A DNA stretch of 64,000 nucleotides from DATJPR01 sp963843525 (GTDB lineage Bacteria; Bacteroidota; Ignavibacteria; UBA10030; UBA6906): contig CAWJKM010000002.1 in the NCBI GenBank assembly GCA_963843525.1, forward strand, positions 62,001 to 126,000, written 5' to 3'. The notes under the pieces are model-generated. The model was given only the letters and a program-made list of their open reading frames with translations. It searched no databases and was not told where the DNA came from. Numbering within the stretch: position 1 is the stretch's first letter; each line of letters begins with the position of its first letter. Shown here piece by piece: positions 25,519 through 34,146 of this stretch. Both the position numbers and the translations under genes were made by a program.

Positions 25519-26046
25519 CATTACGCGGCACGACGCATTTGTCGGGGCAATCTTGTAGAAAGTTCTTTCGCCATGTGCAAAATAGTTGAAGTCAACGTCT
25601 GATACGACGTGTCGCATCGGCAGCATGCCAACACTCCAGCCGCAATGCGGTCCCTTTCACGAACCCGATGGAGAACCACATGCCACACAGAGCCGTGTTC
25701 CCTGTAATTGTCTTTACGCTGAGCTCTTCGTCGTATCCACTCCGTCGGTCGCGCAACTCGCCGGACCCAATCGCGTACCAGTGGGGTTGAATGATCCGCA
25801 GTCTCCACAGAGTGCCGAACTCTTGTTGAAGGTGATTCATTGGTTGAGTGGGTTGCTGTGGCTGTCAAGCAAGTGCGAACGGCAGGATGATTGTTTTAAC
25901 CGACCTCGCCGCCGGTGGTGCCCCGGGCATATGTTCCATCGCCGGATGCCGCTACCGGAGTGCTTTTCTCTTTACGGTACCTGTGGGCGCACCACTTCTC
26001 CAACTGTGCTGGTGGTTTAGCGCTCCCCCAATCCCAAGATCCTGAT
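25519..26046. other. Intergenic region of about 530 bases
   Basis: No gene is convincing. A minus-strand frame around 25592-25840 has fair composition (Trp and Gly rich) but no recognisable family or start signal. A GTTGAAGTCAAC palindrome sits near 25588. Confidence 0.35.
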
Positions 26047-26961
26047 ATGACAACACCGGAAAGTACAGAATCGCCCCACCCCGTCCACAAGGGTCTGCGC
26101 TCAACTCTGATCGGAATTCTTGCTAACGCACTTCTTGCGGTTATCAAGGCGACTGCCGGCTTTCTCGGCAATTCTTATGCCCTGATAGCAGATGCGATAG
26201 AATCAACCACCGATATTGTCAGTTCCCTTATCGTTTGGAGTGGACTCAAGATATCTGCTCTCCCTCCGGATACTGACCATCCATACGGTCACGGTAAAGC
26301 GGAACCTCTCGCGGCCATAGTGGTTTCCCTGACTCTCATTGGAGCGGCAATAGTCATTGCCGTCCAGAGCGTGCGTGAAATACTCACTCCGCACCACACA
26401 CCAGCGGCATTTACTCTTGCCGTATTAATTCTTGTCGTCGTAACAAAAGAGACCCTCTTTCGCTTCGTTTTCGGCGTAGGACAAACCATCAATAGCACCG
26501 CGGTCAAGAGCGATGCCTGGCATCATCGGAGTGATGCAATTACTTCGGCTGCAGCGTTCGTTGGTATTTCTATTTCGTTGATTGGAGGGGTTGGATATGA
26601 AAGCGCCGACGACTGGGCCGCACTCTTTGCCTCCGCGATTATTCTGTTCAACGCCTATCGAATTCTACGCCCCGCCATCAATGAAGTAATGGATAGCGCG
26701 CCATCCTCCGATGTCGAACAGCGCGTCCGGCAATCCGCACAACACGTAGAAGGCGTTATTGCGCTGGAAAAATGCTTGATCAGGAAAATGGGCTTTTCCT
26801 ATTATGTAGATCTCCACGTGACTGTCGATGGGAAGCTCTCGGTCCGGGAAGGTCACGACATTGCACGGCAGGTCAAACAGGCGATCCGCACCGCAAATCC
26901 GAATATTGCCGAAGTGTTGGTACACATAGAACCATCTGATCTGTCCAATGATCGAATGTGA
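26047..26961 (+). CDS. Cation diffusion facilitator family transporter
   Basis: This 304-residue protein has six transmembrane helices and a C-terminal cytoplasmic domain. The metal sites are visible as ADAIESTTDIVSSL (D-x6-D in helix 2) and KSDAWHHRSDAITS (H-x3-D in helix 5), and the loop DHPYGHGKAEPLAA is a CDF signature. CDF proteins export divalent metals such as Zn, Fe or Mn by proton exchange. Metal specificity cannot be read. No clear Shine-Dalgarno; the frame extends 44 codons upstream but the ATG at 26047 begins the typical N-terminus. Confidence 0.92.
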   Translation: MTTPESTESPHPVHKGLRSTLIGILANALLAVIKATAGFLGNSYALIADAIESTTDIVSSLIVWSGLKISALPPDTDHPYGHGKAEPLAAIVVSLTLIGAAIVIAVQSVREILTPHHTPAAFTLAVLILVVVTKETLFRFVFGVGQTINSTAVKSDAWHHRSDAITSAAAFVGISISLIGGVGYESADDWAALFASAIILFNAYRILRPAINEVMDSAPSSDVEQRVRQSAQHVEGVIALEKCLIRKMGFSYYVDLHVTVDGKLSVREGHDIARQVKQAIRTANPNIAEVLVHIEPSDLSNDRM

Positions 26962-27060
26962 GCTTCGCAAAACACGGCAGACTGGTTCGCCCCAAGTATT
27001 GTGAAAATGAATTGTGATTGTCGCTCGAGATCGCACTCTGAATGGATGTACGGGACGAAA

Positions 27061-27297
27061 ATGGATGATGCGGAAATAGCCAAGAGAATCCAGTCGTTTC
27101 AGGCTCTCCACAAGTCAGGGTGTTTTGTTCTTCCCAATCCCTGGGATGCCGGATCGGCAGTGTTTCTGGAAAAGCAAGGCTTTAAAGCACCTGCAATGAC
27201 ATCCGCCGGATTTGCATTCTTAAAAGGCTTGCCTGATTCTGTTTCGGCACTATCGAGAGATGCAATACGCCGGAGGTCTCTCTACGGCGCCTCCTGA
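27061..27297 (+). pseudogene. Truncated isocitrate lyase/PEP mutase family gene
   Basis: The frame starts MDDAEIAKRIQSFQALHKSG and runs through CFVLPNPWDAGSAVFLEKQG and TSAGFAFLKGLPD, the unmistakable N-terminus of the ICL/PEP-mutase family (NPWDAGSA and TSAGFA). It breaks off within about 60 residues and ends in unrelated sequence (IRRRSLYGAS). The Mg-binding Asp and the KKCGH-type loop are missing, so it cannot be active. It is directly followed by a GT39-type remnant. Confidence 0.8.
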
Positions 27298-27299
27298 CG

Positions 27300-27569
27300 A
27301 TTCCGAACGCGGCAGCGGGCTGTTCTCTTGTCTTGACTCTCGTGACGGCAGGCCGGTGCGGATTCTACGGCGATGAGCTTTACTATTTTGCATGCTGCAG
27401 GCATTTGGACTTCGGATATGTGGACCATCCTCCTTTGGTTGCTCTCCTCACTCGTGTGAGTACCTGGATATTTGGCGAGACCATGATCAGTCTCAGAGTG
27501 TTGGCCGGACCTGAGGACGCGGTTACCGACACCAAAAAGCTGGCCACAACGAAGAGGGGATACTCATGA
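27300..27569 (+). pseudogene. Truncated GT39-type glycosyltransferase remnant
   Basis: In one frame the sequence reads AGRCGFYGDELYYFACCRHL, then DFGYVDHPPLVALLTRVSTW and a few more helices to ISLRVLAG, after which it diverges to a short unrelated tail and a stop. This is the first loop and second helix of the GT39 family (compare GYVDHPPLSIFLLALTRW at 55308). Most of the protein is missing. It is the second remnant of this family in the window. Confidence 0.75.
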
Positions 27570-27647
27570 TTTCTCCAGGGGCAGAGGATAGTGAACCGCC
27601 GGTGGACCCGAAATAGCCGAAATCGTATCGATAGCAAAGGAAACCTC

Positions 27648-28121
27648 ATGATACCCACAAAGGTTGAAATTGTCCGGTTGGAACCCATGCGTGTGGCCAG
27701 CACCTATGGCTTCGGTGTGAATCCGGAAGAGAAGGCCTGGCAGAATCTCGTGGAATGGGCAACCCCCAAAGGCCTTCTTGAAGACCTGGCGGCTCATCCG
27801 ATTTTTGGGTTCAACAATCCTTATCCTGTACAGGGCAACCCGAAGTACGGCTACGAATTCTGGATCAAGGTAGGACCGGAAATTGAGCCGGATGATGGCG
27901 TCAGAATTGAGGAGTTCCTTGGCGGACTGTATGCTGTGGCGCGTTGCGAGGTCCGGGGACATCCTGAAGAGAACATTCCGGAAGGATGGCGGTCACTGGT
28001 TGACTGGTGCAAGAACAACCATCATGCACTGGGTCATCACCATGCCCTGGAGAAGTTTCTGAGCAGCCCCGCCGATGTAAACAGGCTCATTCTGGATTTA
28101 TGCTGCCCGATCATATCCTAA
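27648..28121 (+). CDS. GyrI-like (AraC effector-binding) domain protein
   Basis: The 157-residue protein is a stand-alone GyrI-like small-molecule binding domain (SHS2 fold): MIPTKVEIVRLEPMRVASTY, NPEEKAWQNLVEWATPKGLL, PKYGYEFWIKVG and FLGGLYAVARCEV. The conserved Trp/Glu ligand pocket is consistent with a Gly-Tyr-Glu-Phe-Trp segment. Relatives hydrolyse or bind hydrophobic cations and epoxides. Start at ATG after AAAGGAAA. A truncated relative is at 6976. Confidence 0.85.
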   Translation: MIPTKVEIVRLEPMRVASTYGFGVNPEEKAWQNLVEWATPKGLLEDLAAHPIFGFNNPYPVQGNPKYGYEFWIKVGPEIEPDDGVRIEEFLGGLYAVARCEVRGHPEENIPEGWRSLVDWCKNNHHALGHHHALEKFLSSPADVNRLILDLCCPIIS

Positions 28122-28392
28122 GCCGGGACCCGCCGGTGAAGACCTTTTGCCGGTACCTTCAGGATCTTGCTTGTGATCGGTGTGCCCTGCCTTCGCTTTT
28201 CTCTCAAAACACATTCCAGGCATCCGGCCCGTCGAGGTTGGACGCGCATGGACCACAGCAACGGACATTGCGCAAGGCCTGCGGCAACCGGTTTTGCCAG
28301 GTTCTCCATGCATGAAAAGAATGGTTGCGAATGATTGCCAATATTCTTTTCGTGATCTCTATCTTTCTCAACACGAACGAGGGCAAAGGAAT

Positions 28393-29127
28393 ATGGCTCA
28401 GAAGCTGGCAGGAAAAGTGGTCTTGATCACGGGCGCCAGTGCGGGGATTGGGAGAGCCAGCGCTTTGGCTCTGGCGCAGGAAGGCGCAATGATGGTTCTC
28501 ACCGCACGTCGGAAAGAACGGCTGGGAGAACTGGAAAAGGCCGTCGCGCGGGCCGGGGGGAAAGCGGTCAGCGTTGTCGGCGATGCAACACAGGAACTCA
28601 CCGCCGAACAATCTGTCGCCGCAGCGACACAAACATTCGGCAGGCTGGATATTCTCATCAATAACGTCGGGGTCGGCATCTACAAAGATCTCGTGCATAC
28701 GAGCGCGGCTGAATACGACGAGATGATGGACTCGAACGTCCGCTCGACGTTCTTGTTCACCCGTAAGGCCGTGCCGGTCATGTTGCAACAGCGATCCGGG
28801 ACGATTCTCATGATCTCCTCCATGGCGGGGATATACGGGTTCGCCGGGGAGGCGGTCTACTGCGCCACGAAATTCGCGCAGGTGGGATTTGCGCAGGCGC
28901 TCGACAAGGAGTTGCGCCCCCACGGGGTGAAAGTCGGAGTAATTTGTCCGGGCGGGGTCAAGACGGAATTCGCATTGGGGAAAGGACGGACGGAAAAAGG
29001 AGTGGCCGAGTCGGGGATGCTTGAAGCAGACGATGTTGCCGGTGCGGTGGTGCTGGCATGTACCCAGTCTCCCACCGCAAGAATCATCCAGATCCAAATG
29101 CGGACAATGGCTGAAGCACTTGCGTGA
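28393..29127 (+). CDS. Short-chain dehydrogenase/reductase
   Basis: This 244-residue SDR has the cofactor motif TGASAGIGRASAL (about residues 13-25), NNVGVGIY, and the catalytic tetrad in ISSMAGIYGFAGEAVYCATK (Ser, Tyr-x3-Lys). Length and order are those of classical SDRs, probably NADP(H)-linked. Start at the ATG preceded by AAAGGA. It is 15 bases upstream of the carbonic anhydrase-like gene, so the two form a likely operon. Substrate unknown. Confidence 0.93.
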   Translation: MAQKLAGKVVLITGASAGIGRASALALAQEGAMMVLTARRKERLGELEKAVARAGGKAVSVVGDATQELTAEQSVAAATQTFGRLDILINNVGVGIYKDLVHTSAAEYDEMMDSNVRSTFLFTRKAVPVMLQQRSGTILMISSMAGIYGFAGEAVYCATKFAQVGFAQALDKELRPHGVKVGVICPGGVKTEFALGKGRTEKGVAESGMLEADDVAGAVVLACTQSPTARIIQIQMRTMAEALA

Positions 29128-29142
29128 CGATTTGAGGGTCGA

Positions 29143-29709
29143 ATGGATAGATTGATAAGGATAGCTTCGGAAGCCGATATTCTCCCTGAATATCGGGACA
29201 CACCCATCGCCCGATTGCTCGAATACCACAACCTCGGGCGGCCGTTCGAATCCTACGCAACGGCCCGGCTGCTGATCGGGATGTGTATGGACAATAGGAA
29301 GCACCTTCACATCCCGGACAATTTTGCGTTTATCATCCGGACCGGGGGCGCGAACTTGCGCTACAGTGAATTCAAAGTGTCCTACGCGATCGGAGTGGGC
29401 AAGGTCCGTTGCATTGCCCTCATCGGCCACAACCAGTGCGGGATGGTCAATCTTGTCAGTCGTAAGGAACTGTTCATCCAGGGCCTGGTGGAGACTGCCG
29501 GGTGGCAGCCTGAGGCGGCAGAGGAGCACTTTCATCACTACGCCCCGATGTTTGAAATCGGGAATGAGATAGACTTCGTTCTCAGCGAAGTGAAACGACT
29601 TCGACTGCGCTACCCGAAGATCCTCGTCGCGCCCCTCTGCTACCAGGTGGAAAACAATCTCTTGTTCCTGATTCGAGAGACCACGGGAAGCATCGGATCG
29701 GCCAAATGA
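29143..29709 (+). CDS. Divergent beta-carbonic anhydrase-like protein
   Basis: The 188-residue protein has the beta-carbonic anhydrase ligands: GMCMDNRKH with C48 (zinc), D50 and R52 (catalytic dyad) and IGHNQCGM with H96 and C99 (zinc). RTGGANLR matches the family R-x-A-G/A-N loop. The protein is shorter and more divergent than typical beta enzymes and has an unusual His-rich stretch (EEHFHHYAP). It may hydrate CO2, but another small-molecule role is possible. It is close behind the SDR gene. Confidence 0.82.
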   Translation: MDRLIRIASEADILPEYRDTPIARLLEYHNLGRPFESYATARLLIGMCMDNRKHLHIPDNFAFIIRTGGANLRYSEFKVSYAIGVGKVRCIALIGHNQCGMVNLVSRKELFIQGLVETAGWQPEAAEEHFHHYAPMFEIGNEIDFVLSEVKRLRLRYPKILVAPLCYQVENNLLFLIRETTGSIGSAK

Positions 29710-29819
29710 CAGTTGGGGACGACACCCGCTCCAAGCGCTCGCGTCTTCAATTGCACTCCACAGCCTGACCCGACTTCGCGAGGAGCCATGATAAATCCGA
29801 CATCGGAATTTCCGGTTGC

Positions 29820-29960
29820 ATGGGTGAAGATCGGGAAATCCTTTTCAGCGAACTTGAACGGCTTACAGTGGAAGGCTTCGATCGGGCAAGGAAAGCGGGA
29901 GTGGCGGAGCACGGGGCACCGAGAGCGATCAATTTCACCAACAAAAGGCAGAAAGCGTGA
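29820..29960 (+). CDS. Possible 46-residue protein overlapping the SGNH gene start
   Basis: The frame encodes a charged helix-like peptide (MGEDREILFSELERLTVEGF, then DRARKAGVAEHGAPRA). Its stop codon overlaps the GTG start of the next gene (GTGA, 29957-29960), the arrangement of translational coupling. The ribosome-binding site is weak. It could be a small regulatory protein or chance. Confidence 0.35.
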   Translation: MGEDREILFSELERLTVEGFDRARKAGVAEHGAPRAINFTNKRQKA

Positions 29961-30980
29961 CAGCAACCGCCCCGATAGTCCGCTTCCCGGCAATCCTGCG
30001 CATCGTCGCATACTATCTTGCGGTGGTGTTCATTTTTTTTGGAGTGCTCGAGGTGTTCCTGCGAAGCGTGTATCCGGAGATTAAACCGGCGGGCACCTCA
30101 CGAGATTTGGAAGTCGATTCGATATACGGGAGCACTGCTGGATTACGGCCCTTCGCCACCGGTCTGAGTAACGGAGAATTCTTTTCTGTGGATGCTCTCG
30201 GATTCTGGAAGTATTCTGTCCCGTCCGACTCTCTTCGCCCGGGCTGGCTTCTCCTCGGTGACTCTGCTGACAATGGGGATCGGAGTCGCGCCCGATTCCA
30301 CCTTTGCAGGCCGGCTGTCTGCTCTCTGCCCCGCCTGGCGGATTCTCAACCCGTCCTGGGTCGGATACTCGTCAGCAGACTACCTCAACATCACCCGGGC
30401 GCTGTTGTCGACGGAGTCCCCCGCCCGGTCGACCGTTTCTTCCATCCGACGGGTCACGATATTCTGGACATTGAACGACGTCTACTCTCATTGCGATGTG
30501 GGCGTGCCGCCCGGACAGGTCCTTCGCGCGAACGGCTTCCCGATTCTGAACTGGTTGAGGCAACACTACAGGACATACGCATGGCTAAAACAGATGTTCT
30601 TCGATCGACCGAAGGCCTATTTCGAGTTTGACAGCCAATTCTACCGACGCGATGATCCGCGTTTCGTCGCGGCACTGCACGATGTATCAGCCATCAGGGA
30701 CGTATGTACAAAGAGAAATGTGGAACTCCAGATCGTCCTGTTGCCGTACGAATATCAGTTGCGGCCGATTGACTCCGGCGCGCATCTGCCGGAGCAATTG
30801 CTGTCGCAGATGCTCGACAGCCTCCACGTTCAGTGGTGTGATCTCACACCATCGCTGCGCAAGCTGCCCGGAAATCCGCAGAGTCTTTATCTCTACGGTG
30901 ATGGGATCCATTTTTCCAAACGCGGTCACAGGGAAATTTCCCGCGACGTTCAGGAGGCCCTTGGTTCCCCATGCAATTGA
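29957..30980 (+). pseudogene. SGNH hydrolase-like exported protein, interrupted by a one-base frameshift
   Basis: The N-terminal frame (from GTG 29957) has one membrane anchor (LRIVAYYLAVVFIFFGVLEV) and runs to GWLLLGDS, SGNH block I. The next residues, VTMGIGVAPDSTFAGRL, are in the neighbouring frame. Removing C30267 from GGTGACTCTGCTGACAATG restores GDSVTMG exactly. The second frame continues to the C-terminal block GDGIHFSKRGHREISRDVQE (D-x-x-H). The restored protein would be about 340 residues. The break is a real mutation, a phase-variation site, or a sequencing error. Confidence 0.82.
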
Positions 30981-30991
30981 GAGGAGAAGAA

Positions 30992-32368
30992 ATGTCGCAG
31001 AACACCAGAAGAGCACTGCTGGAAAACGCGGCGCAGCGTGCCATAGCATATCTCGAAGAACTCGATGACAGGGGAGTTGTTCCGTCACCCGAAGCCGTCA
31101 CGAAGCTGGCAGAACTTGACAGGCCACTGCCCGACGGGCCGACCGATCCCGCCGAAACATTGAAGCTTCTGGACGGGGTTTGTTCCGGAGCGACGATGGC
31201 AATGGCAGGGCCCCGCTTCTTCGGTTTTGTCATCGGCGGAGCAGTACCTGTTTCTCTCGCCGCCAACTGGCTTGCCGGTGCGTGGGATCAGAATTCTGCC
31301 CTCTACAATGTCACCCCTGCTACGGCAAAGGTCGAACAGATCGCGCTTCACTGGTTACTCGCGCTGTTCGGTCTGCCCCCGGAGTGTGGGGGAGCATTTG
31401 TCACCGGCGCGACGATGGCGAATTGCAGTGCACTTGCGGCGGCACGTCACGATGTGCTTCAACGGGCCGGCTGGAATGTTGAGTCTCAAGGTCTGTTCAG
31501 CGCTCCGTCGATAACGGTTGTCGTCGGCGGCGAGGCGCATCCGACACTCATCAAATCCCTCGGGTTGCTCGGACTGGGTCGGAACCGGATCGTGAAAGTC
31601 CCGGTGGATTCCCAGGGGCGGATGCGCGCCGATCGACTGCCTCCCCTTTCGGGCCCGACCATCGTTTGTGTCCAGGCAGGCAATGTCAACACCGGAGCGT
31701 TCGACCCCATCGGTGAGATCTGCGAGCGCGCACATCACGCCGGCGCCTGGGTGCATGTCGATGGAGCGTTCGGCCTCTGGGCGAAAGCTGTCCCCGCGCT
31801 GAACCACCTGACGAACGGGATAGGCGATGCGGATTCATGGGCAACGGATTTTCATAAGTGGTTGAATGTGCCGTATGACAGCGGACTCGCCCTCGTCCGG
31901 AAGGCTGACACGCTCAGTGCGGCGATGGCCGTGACCGCCGAGTACCTTCCCACCGAGAGCCCCCTCCGAAACCCATCGGATTTCACCCCCGAACTTTCCA
32001 GACGGGCACGCGGCGTCGAGGTTTGGGCCGCCCTCCACGCCCTGGGTCGCAGGGGGATCGTCGATCTCGTCGCCCGGACATGCCGTTACGCCAGTCGGTT
32101 TGCCGATGGCTTCCGGTCGGCCGGCTATCCGGTGCTCAACGATGTCGCCCTCAACCAGGTATTGGTCACCTTCGGCGACGATGAACAAACACTCCGCGTG
32201 ATCTCCCAGATCCAGGCCGATGGGACTTGTTGGTGCGGCAGTACCGTCTGGCAAGGGAAGACCGCCATGCGCATCAGCGTCTCCTCGTGGGCCACGACCG
32301 AGGAAGATGTCGAGCGAAGCCTCGAATCCATGCTTCGCATCGCTGGAATTCACACCCGGCGTGGATGA
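30992..32368 (+). CDS. Group II PLP-dependent decarboxylase/aminotransferase-like protein
   Basis: This 458-residue fold type I PLP enzyme has GAFVTGATMANCSALAAARH (phosphate-binding region), VHVDGAFGLWA with the PLP-pairing Asp, and the Schiff-base lysine in WATDFHKWLNVPYDSG (about residue 295). It belongs with the aspartate/diaminobutyrate/tyrosine decarboxylase-like group but is distant from the member at 1492. Start at the ATG after GAGGAGAAG. It follows the SGNH gene by only 11 bases. Substrate unknown. Confidence 0.88.
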   Translation: MSQNTRRALLENAAQRAIAYLEELDDRGVVPSPEAVTKLAELDRPLPDGPTDPAETLKLLDGVCSGATMAMAGPRFFGFVIGGAVPVSLAANWLAGAWDQNSALYNVTPATAKVEQIALHWLLALFGLPPECGGAFVTGATMANCSALAAARHDVLQRAGWNVESQGLFSAPSITVVVGGEAHPTLIKSLGLLGLGRNRIVKVPVDSQGRMRADRLPPLSGPTIVCVQAGNVNTGAFDPIGEICERAHHAGAWVHVDGAFGLWAKAVPALNHLTNGIGDADSWATDFHKWLNVPYDSGLALVRKADTLSAAMAVTAEYLPTESPLRNPSDFTPELSRRARGVEVWAALHALGRRGIVDLVARTCRYASRFADGFRSAGYPVLNDVALNQVLVTFGDDEQTLRVISQIQADGTCWCGSTVWQGKTAMRISVSSWATTEEDVERSLESMLRIAGIHTRRG

Positions 32369-32413
32369 CGCCACGCCCTTTGCCGCATCATCGAAAAGGA
32401 TGAAGACCGCTCT

Positions 32414-33196
32414 ATGAAAGCGAACAAGATACTTCTCAAGGTTATTCCCTTCGTTTTCGCCGTCGTGATTCTCAAGATTGGCGCTCATGCCGTGGGATAT
32501 GAGGTGATATCGCTGAACGCGATATTCACCGGCATCATCGGCGGGAATATCTTCCTGCTCGGCTTTCTTCTGAGCGGCGTTCTCAGCGATTTCAAGGAGA
32601 GTGAAAAACTGCCCGGCGAGATAGCCTCGTCGATGTATACCATCGCAGATGAGCTGGAGATGGCCTATCAGCAGCGCAAGAGCACGGTCGCACGTGAAAA
32701 CATTGCCGCTCTCTACAAGACAAGTACAATGATCAGGGAATGGCTCTACAATGAAATCAAGAAAAGCGAACTGATGGCGGAACTGAATGTGCTGTACTCC
32801 CGGATAGGACTCCTCGAGGGCGCCGTCCTTCCAAACTATCTTGCTCGTCTGAAACAGGAACACGGCGGATTGAGAAAAATGATCATCCGGGTCCATACCA
32901 TACGCGAGACCAGCTTTGTCTCGTCGGGTTATTTGATTGCGACGACCACCACGTTCTTTCTCCTTGCGGGCCTTGTCGTTGCAAAGGTGGATCAGTTCCT
33001 TGAATCGCTGTTCTTCATCGGTCTGATCAGTTATCTCATGATCTTTCTGATACTGCTTATCAGAGATCTGGACAATCCGTTCGGCTACGATTCCCGCCTA
33101 TCCAGTGAAGATGTTTCTCTCGAGCCGATCGAGGACCTCATTGCAGACCTGGCAAAGTCTGTTGCGATCATTGAGGAGGAAAATCGCACTGCTTAA
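32414..33196 (+). CDS. Membrane protein resembling DUF4239 (bestrophin-like domain)
   Basis: The 260-residue protein has two hydrophobic segments near the N-terminus (VIPFVFAVVILKIGA and GIIGGNIFLLGFLLSGVL), a long helical middle, and two more helices (LIATTTTFFLLAGLVV and FFIGLISYLMIFLILLI), ending RDLDNPFGYDS. The D-x-x-N/D-N-P-F after the last helix is seen in DUF4239 bestrophin-like proteins, so a channel-like role is a possibility. No neighbour suggests a function. Confidence 0.65.
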   Translation: MKANKILLKVIPFVFAVVILKIGAHAVGYEVISLNAIFTGIIGGNIFLLGFLLSGVLSDFKESEKLPGEIASSMYTIADELEMAYQQRKSTVARENIAALYKTSTMIREWLYNEIKKSELMAELNVLYSRIGLLEGAVLPNYLARLKQEHGGLRKMIIRVHTIRETSFVSSGYLIATTTTFFLLAGLVVAKVDQFLESLFFIGLISYLMIFLILLIRDLDNPFGYDSRLSSEDVSLEPIEDLIADLAKSVAIIEEENRTA

Positions 33197-33250
33197 TGCA
33201 GGAGCAAAATCCGGGGAGAACCGGGCGACCGTGTCTCAGTGGAGCCAACA

Positions 33251-33829
33251 ATGAAGGTGTTCGACAGCGGTATGCCGGATGAAGCATACTGGAACAGCCT
33301 GTTCGATATCCCGACGATCGTGGACTGGCTGAATGTGAGAACGACACCGGGTCCGATAGTCGAGGTTGGCTGCGGGTATGGCACGTTTACCGTCCCGGTT
33401 GCCACGGAATCGAGGGGCCGCTTCTTTGCATACGATATCGAACCCGCGATGCTTGAACAAGCAAGAACAAACGCAACGCAGGCCGGGTTGACGAATATCC
33501 GGTTTGAACTTCGGGATGTCCTTGACGAAGGGACCGGATTGGAATCGGAGAGTGCAGGGATGGTTTTGCTCTTCAACATTTTGCACTGTGATGAACGAAG
33601 GATTCTCCTCGAGGAGAGTGCGCGGATCCTGACGCGGGGCGGGATTGTTGCGATCATTCATTGGCGAAAAGACATCGAGACGCCCCGCGGTCCCAGTATT
33701 CCGACACGGCCGGACGAAGCCGCAATTGTTACCGCAATCGGCGGTCTTGATCTGCACCTCCACGGCAAGAGCAGGATTGTGGAACCCTATCACTGGGGAA
33801 TCCAACTCATCAAAGGAATCAACAAATGA
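33251..33829 (+). CDS. Class I SAM-dependent methyltransferase
   Basis: The 192-residue protein has motif I GPIVEVGCGYGTFTVPVA (E/D-x-G-C-G-x-G), motif II AYDIEPAMLEQAR, ELRDVLDEG, and GMVLLFNILHCDER with the family helix. It is a compact Methyltransf_25-like enzyme. Its stop overlaps the start of the DsrE gene by 4 bases (ATGA), so the two are coupled. Start at the ATG with GGAG upstream; a GTG at 33239 is also in frame. Confidence 0.88.
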   Translation: MKVFDSGMPDEAYWNSLFDIPTIVDWLNVRTTPGPIVEVGCGYGTFTVPVATESRGRFFAYDIEPAMLEQARTNATQAGLTNIRFELRDVLDEGTGLESESAGMVLLFNILHCDERRILLEESARILTRGGIVAIIHWRKDIETPRGPSIPTRPDEAAIVTAIGGLDLHLHGKSRIVEPYHWGIQLIKGINK

Positions 33830-34146
33830 AAATCGGAATCATCATCGAGACAAACGAACCGGAAAAGGCCTGGAACGGAGTGCGATTCGCAAATACGGCA
33901 GTAAAACAGGGACACGAGGCAAAGATTTTTCTCATGAGTGCCGGCGTGGAAATCGAAAACATCGTTCATGAGAAGTATGATGCGAAGAAACAAATCGATG
34001 AGTTTATACAGAATAAGGGGACTGTGCTCGCATGTGGGACATGCGTGAAGTCGAGAAATCAGGAGGAATCCGACGTATGTCCTATCTCAACAATGATCGA
34101 TTGTCTGAATATGGTTGAATGGTCTGACAGGGTCGTGACCTTCTGA
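33826..34146 (+). CDS. DsrE family protein
   Basis: The 106-residue protein has the DsrE/F fold: KIGIIIETNEPEKAWNGVRFAN, then AKIFLMSAGVEIENI and a C-terminal WSDRVVTF strand. It has a conserved CGTCVKSR segment (C-x-x-C) that could carry sulfur, as in DsrE and TusD. Small DsrE proteins handle sulfane sulfur or persulfides. Coupled to the methyltransferase upstream, it may act on the same unknown substrate. Confidence 0.86.
   Translation: MKIGIIIETNEPEKAWNGVRFANTAVKQGHEAKIFLMSAGVEIENIVHEKYDAKKQIDEFIQNKGTVLACGTCVKSRNQEESDVCPISTMIDCLNMVEWSDRVVTF

Noticed and set aside
25592..25840. An 82-codon minus-strand frame with fair composition between the methyltransferase and CDF genes
   Set aside because: No start signal, no family and a second overlapping antisense frame of similar length; not strong enough to call.
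28204..29538. A 444-codon minus-strand frame over the SDR and carbonic anhydrase genes
   Set aside because: Both plus-strand genes have full family motifs, and the antisense frame has none.
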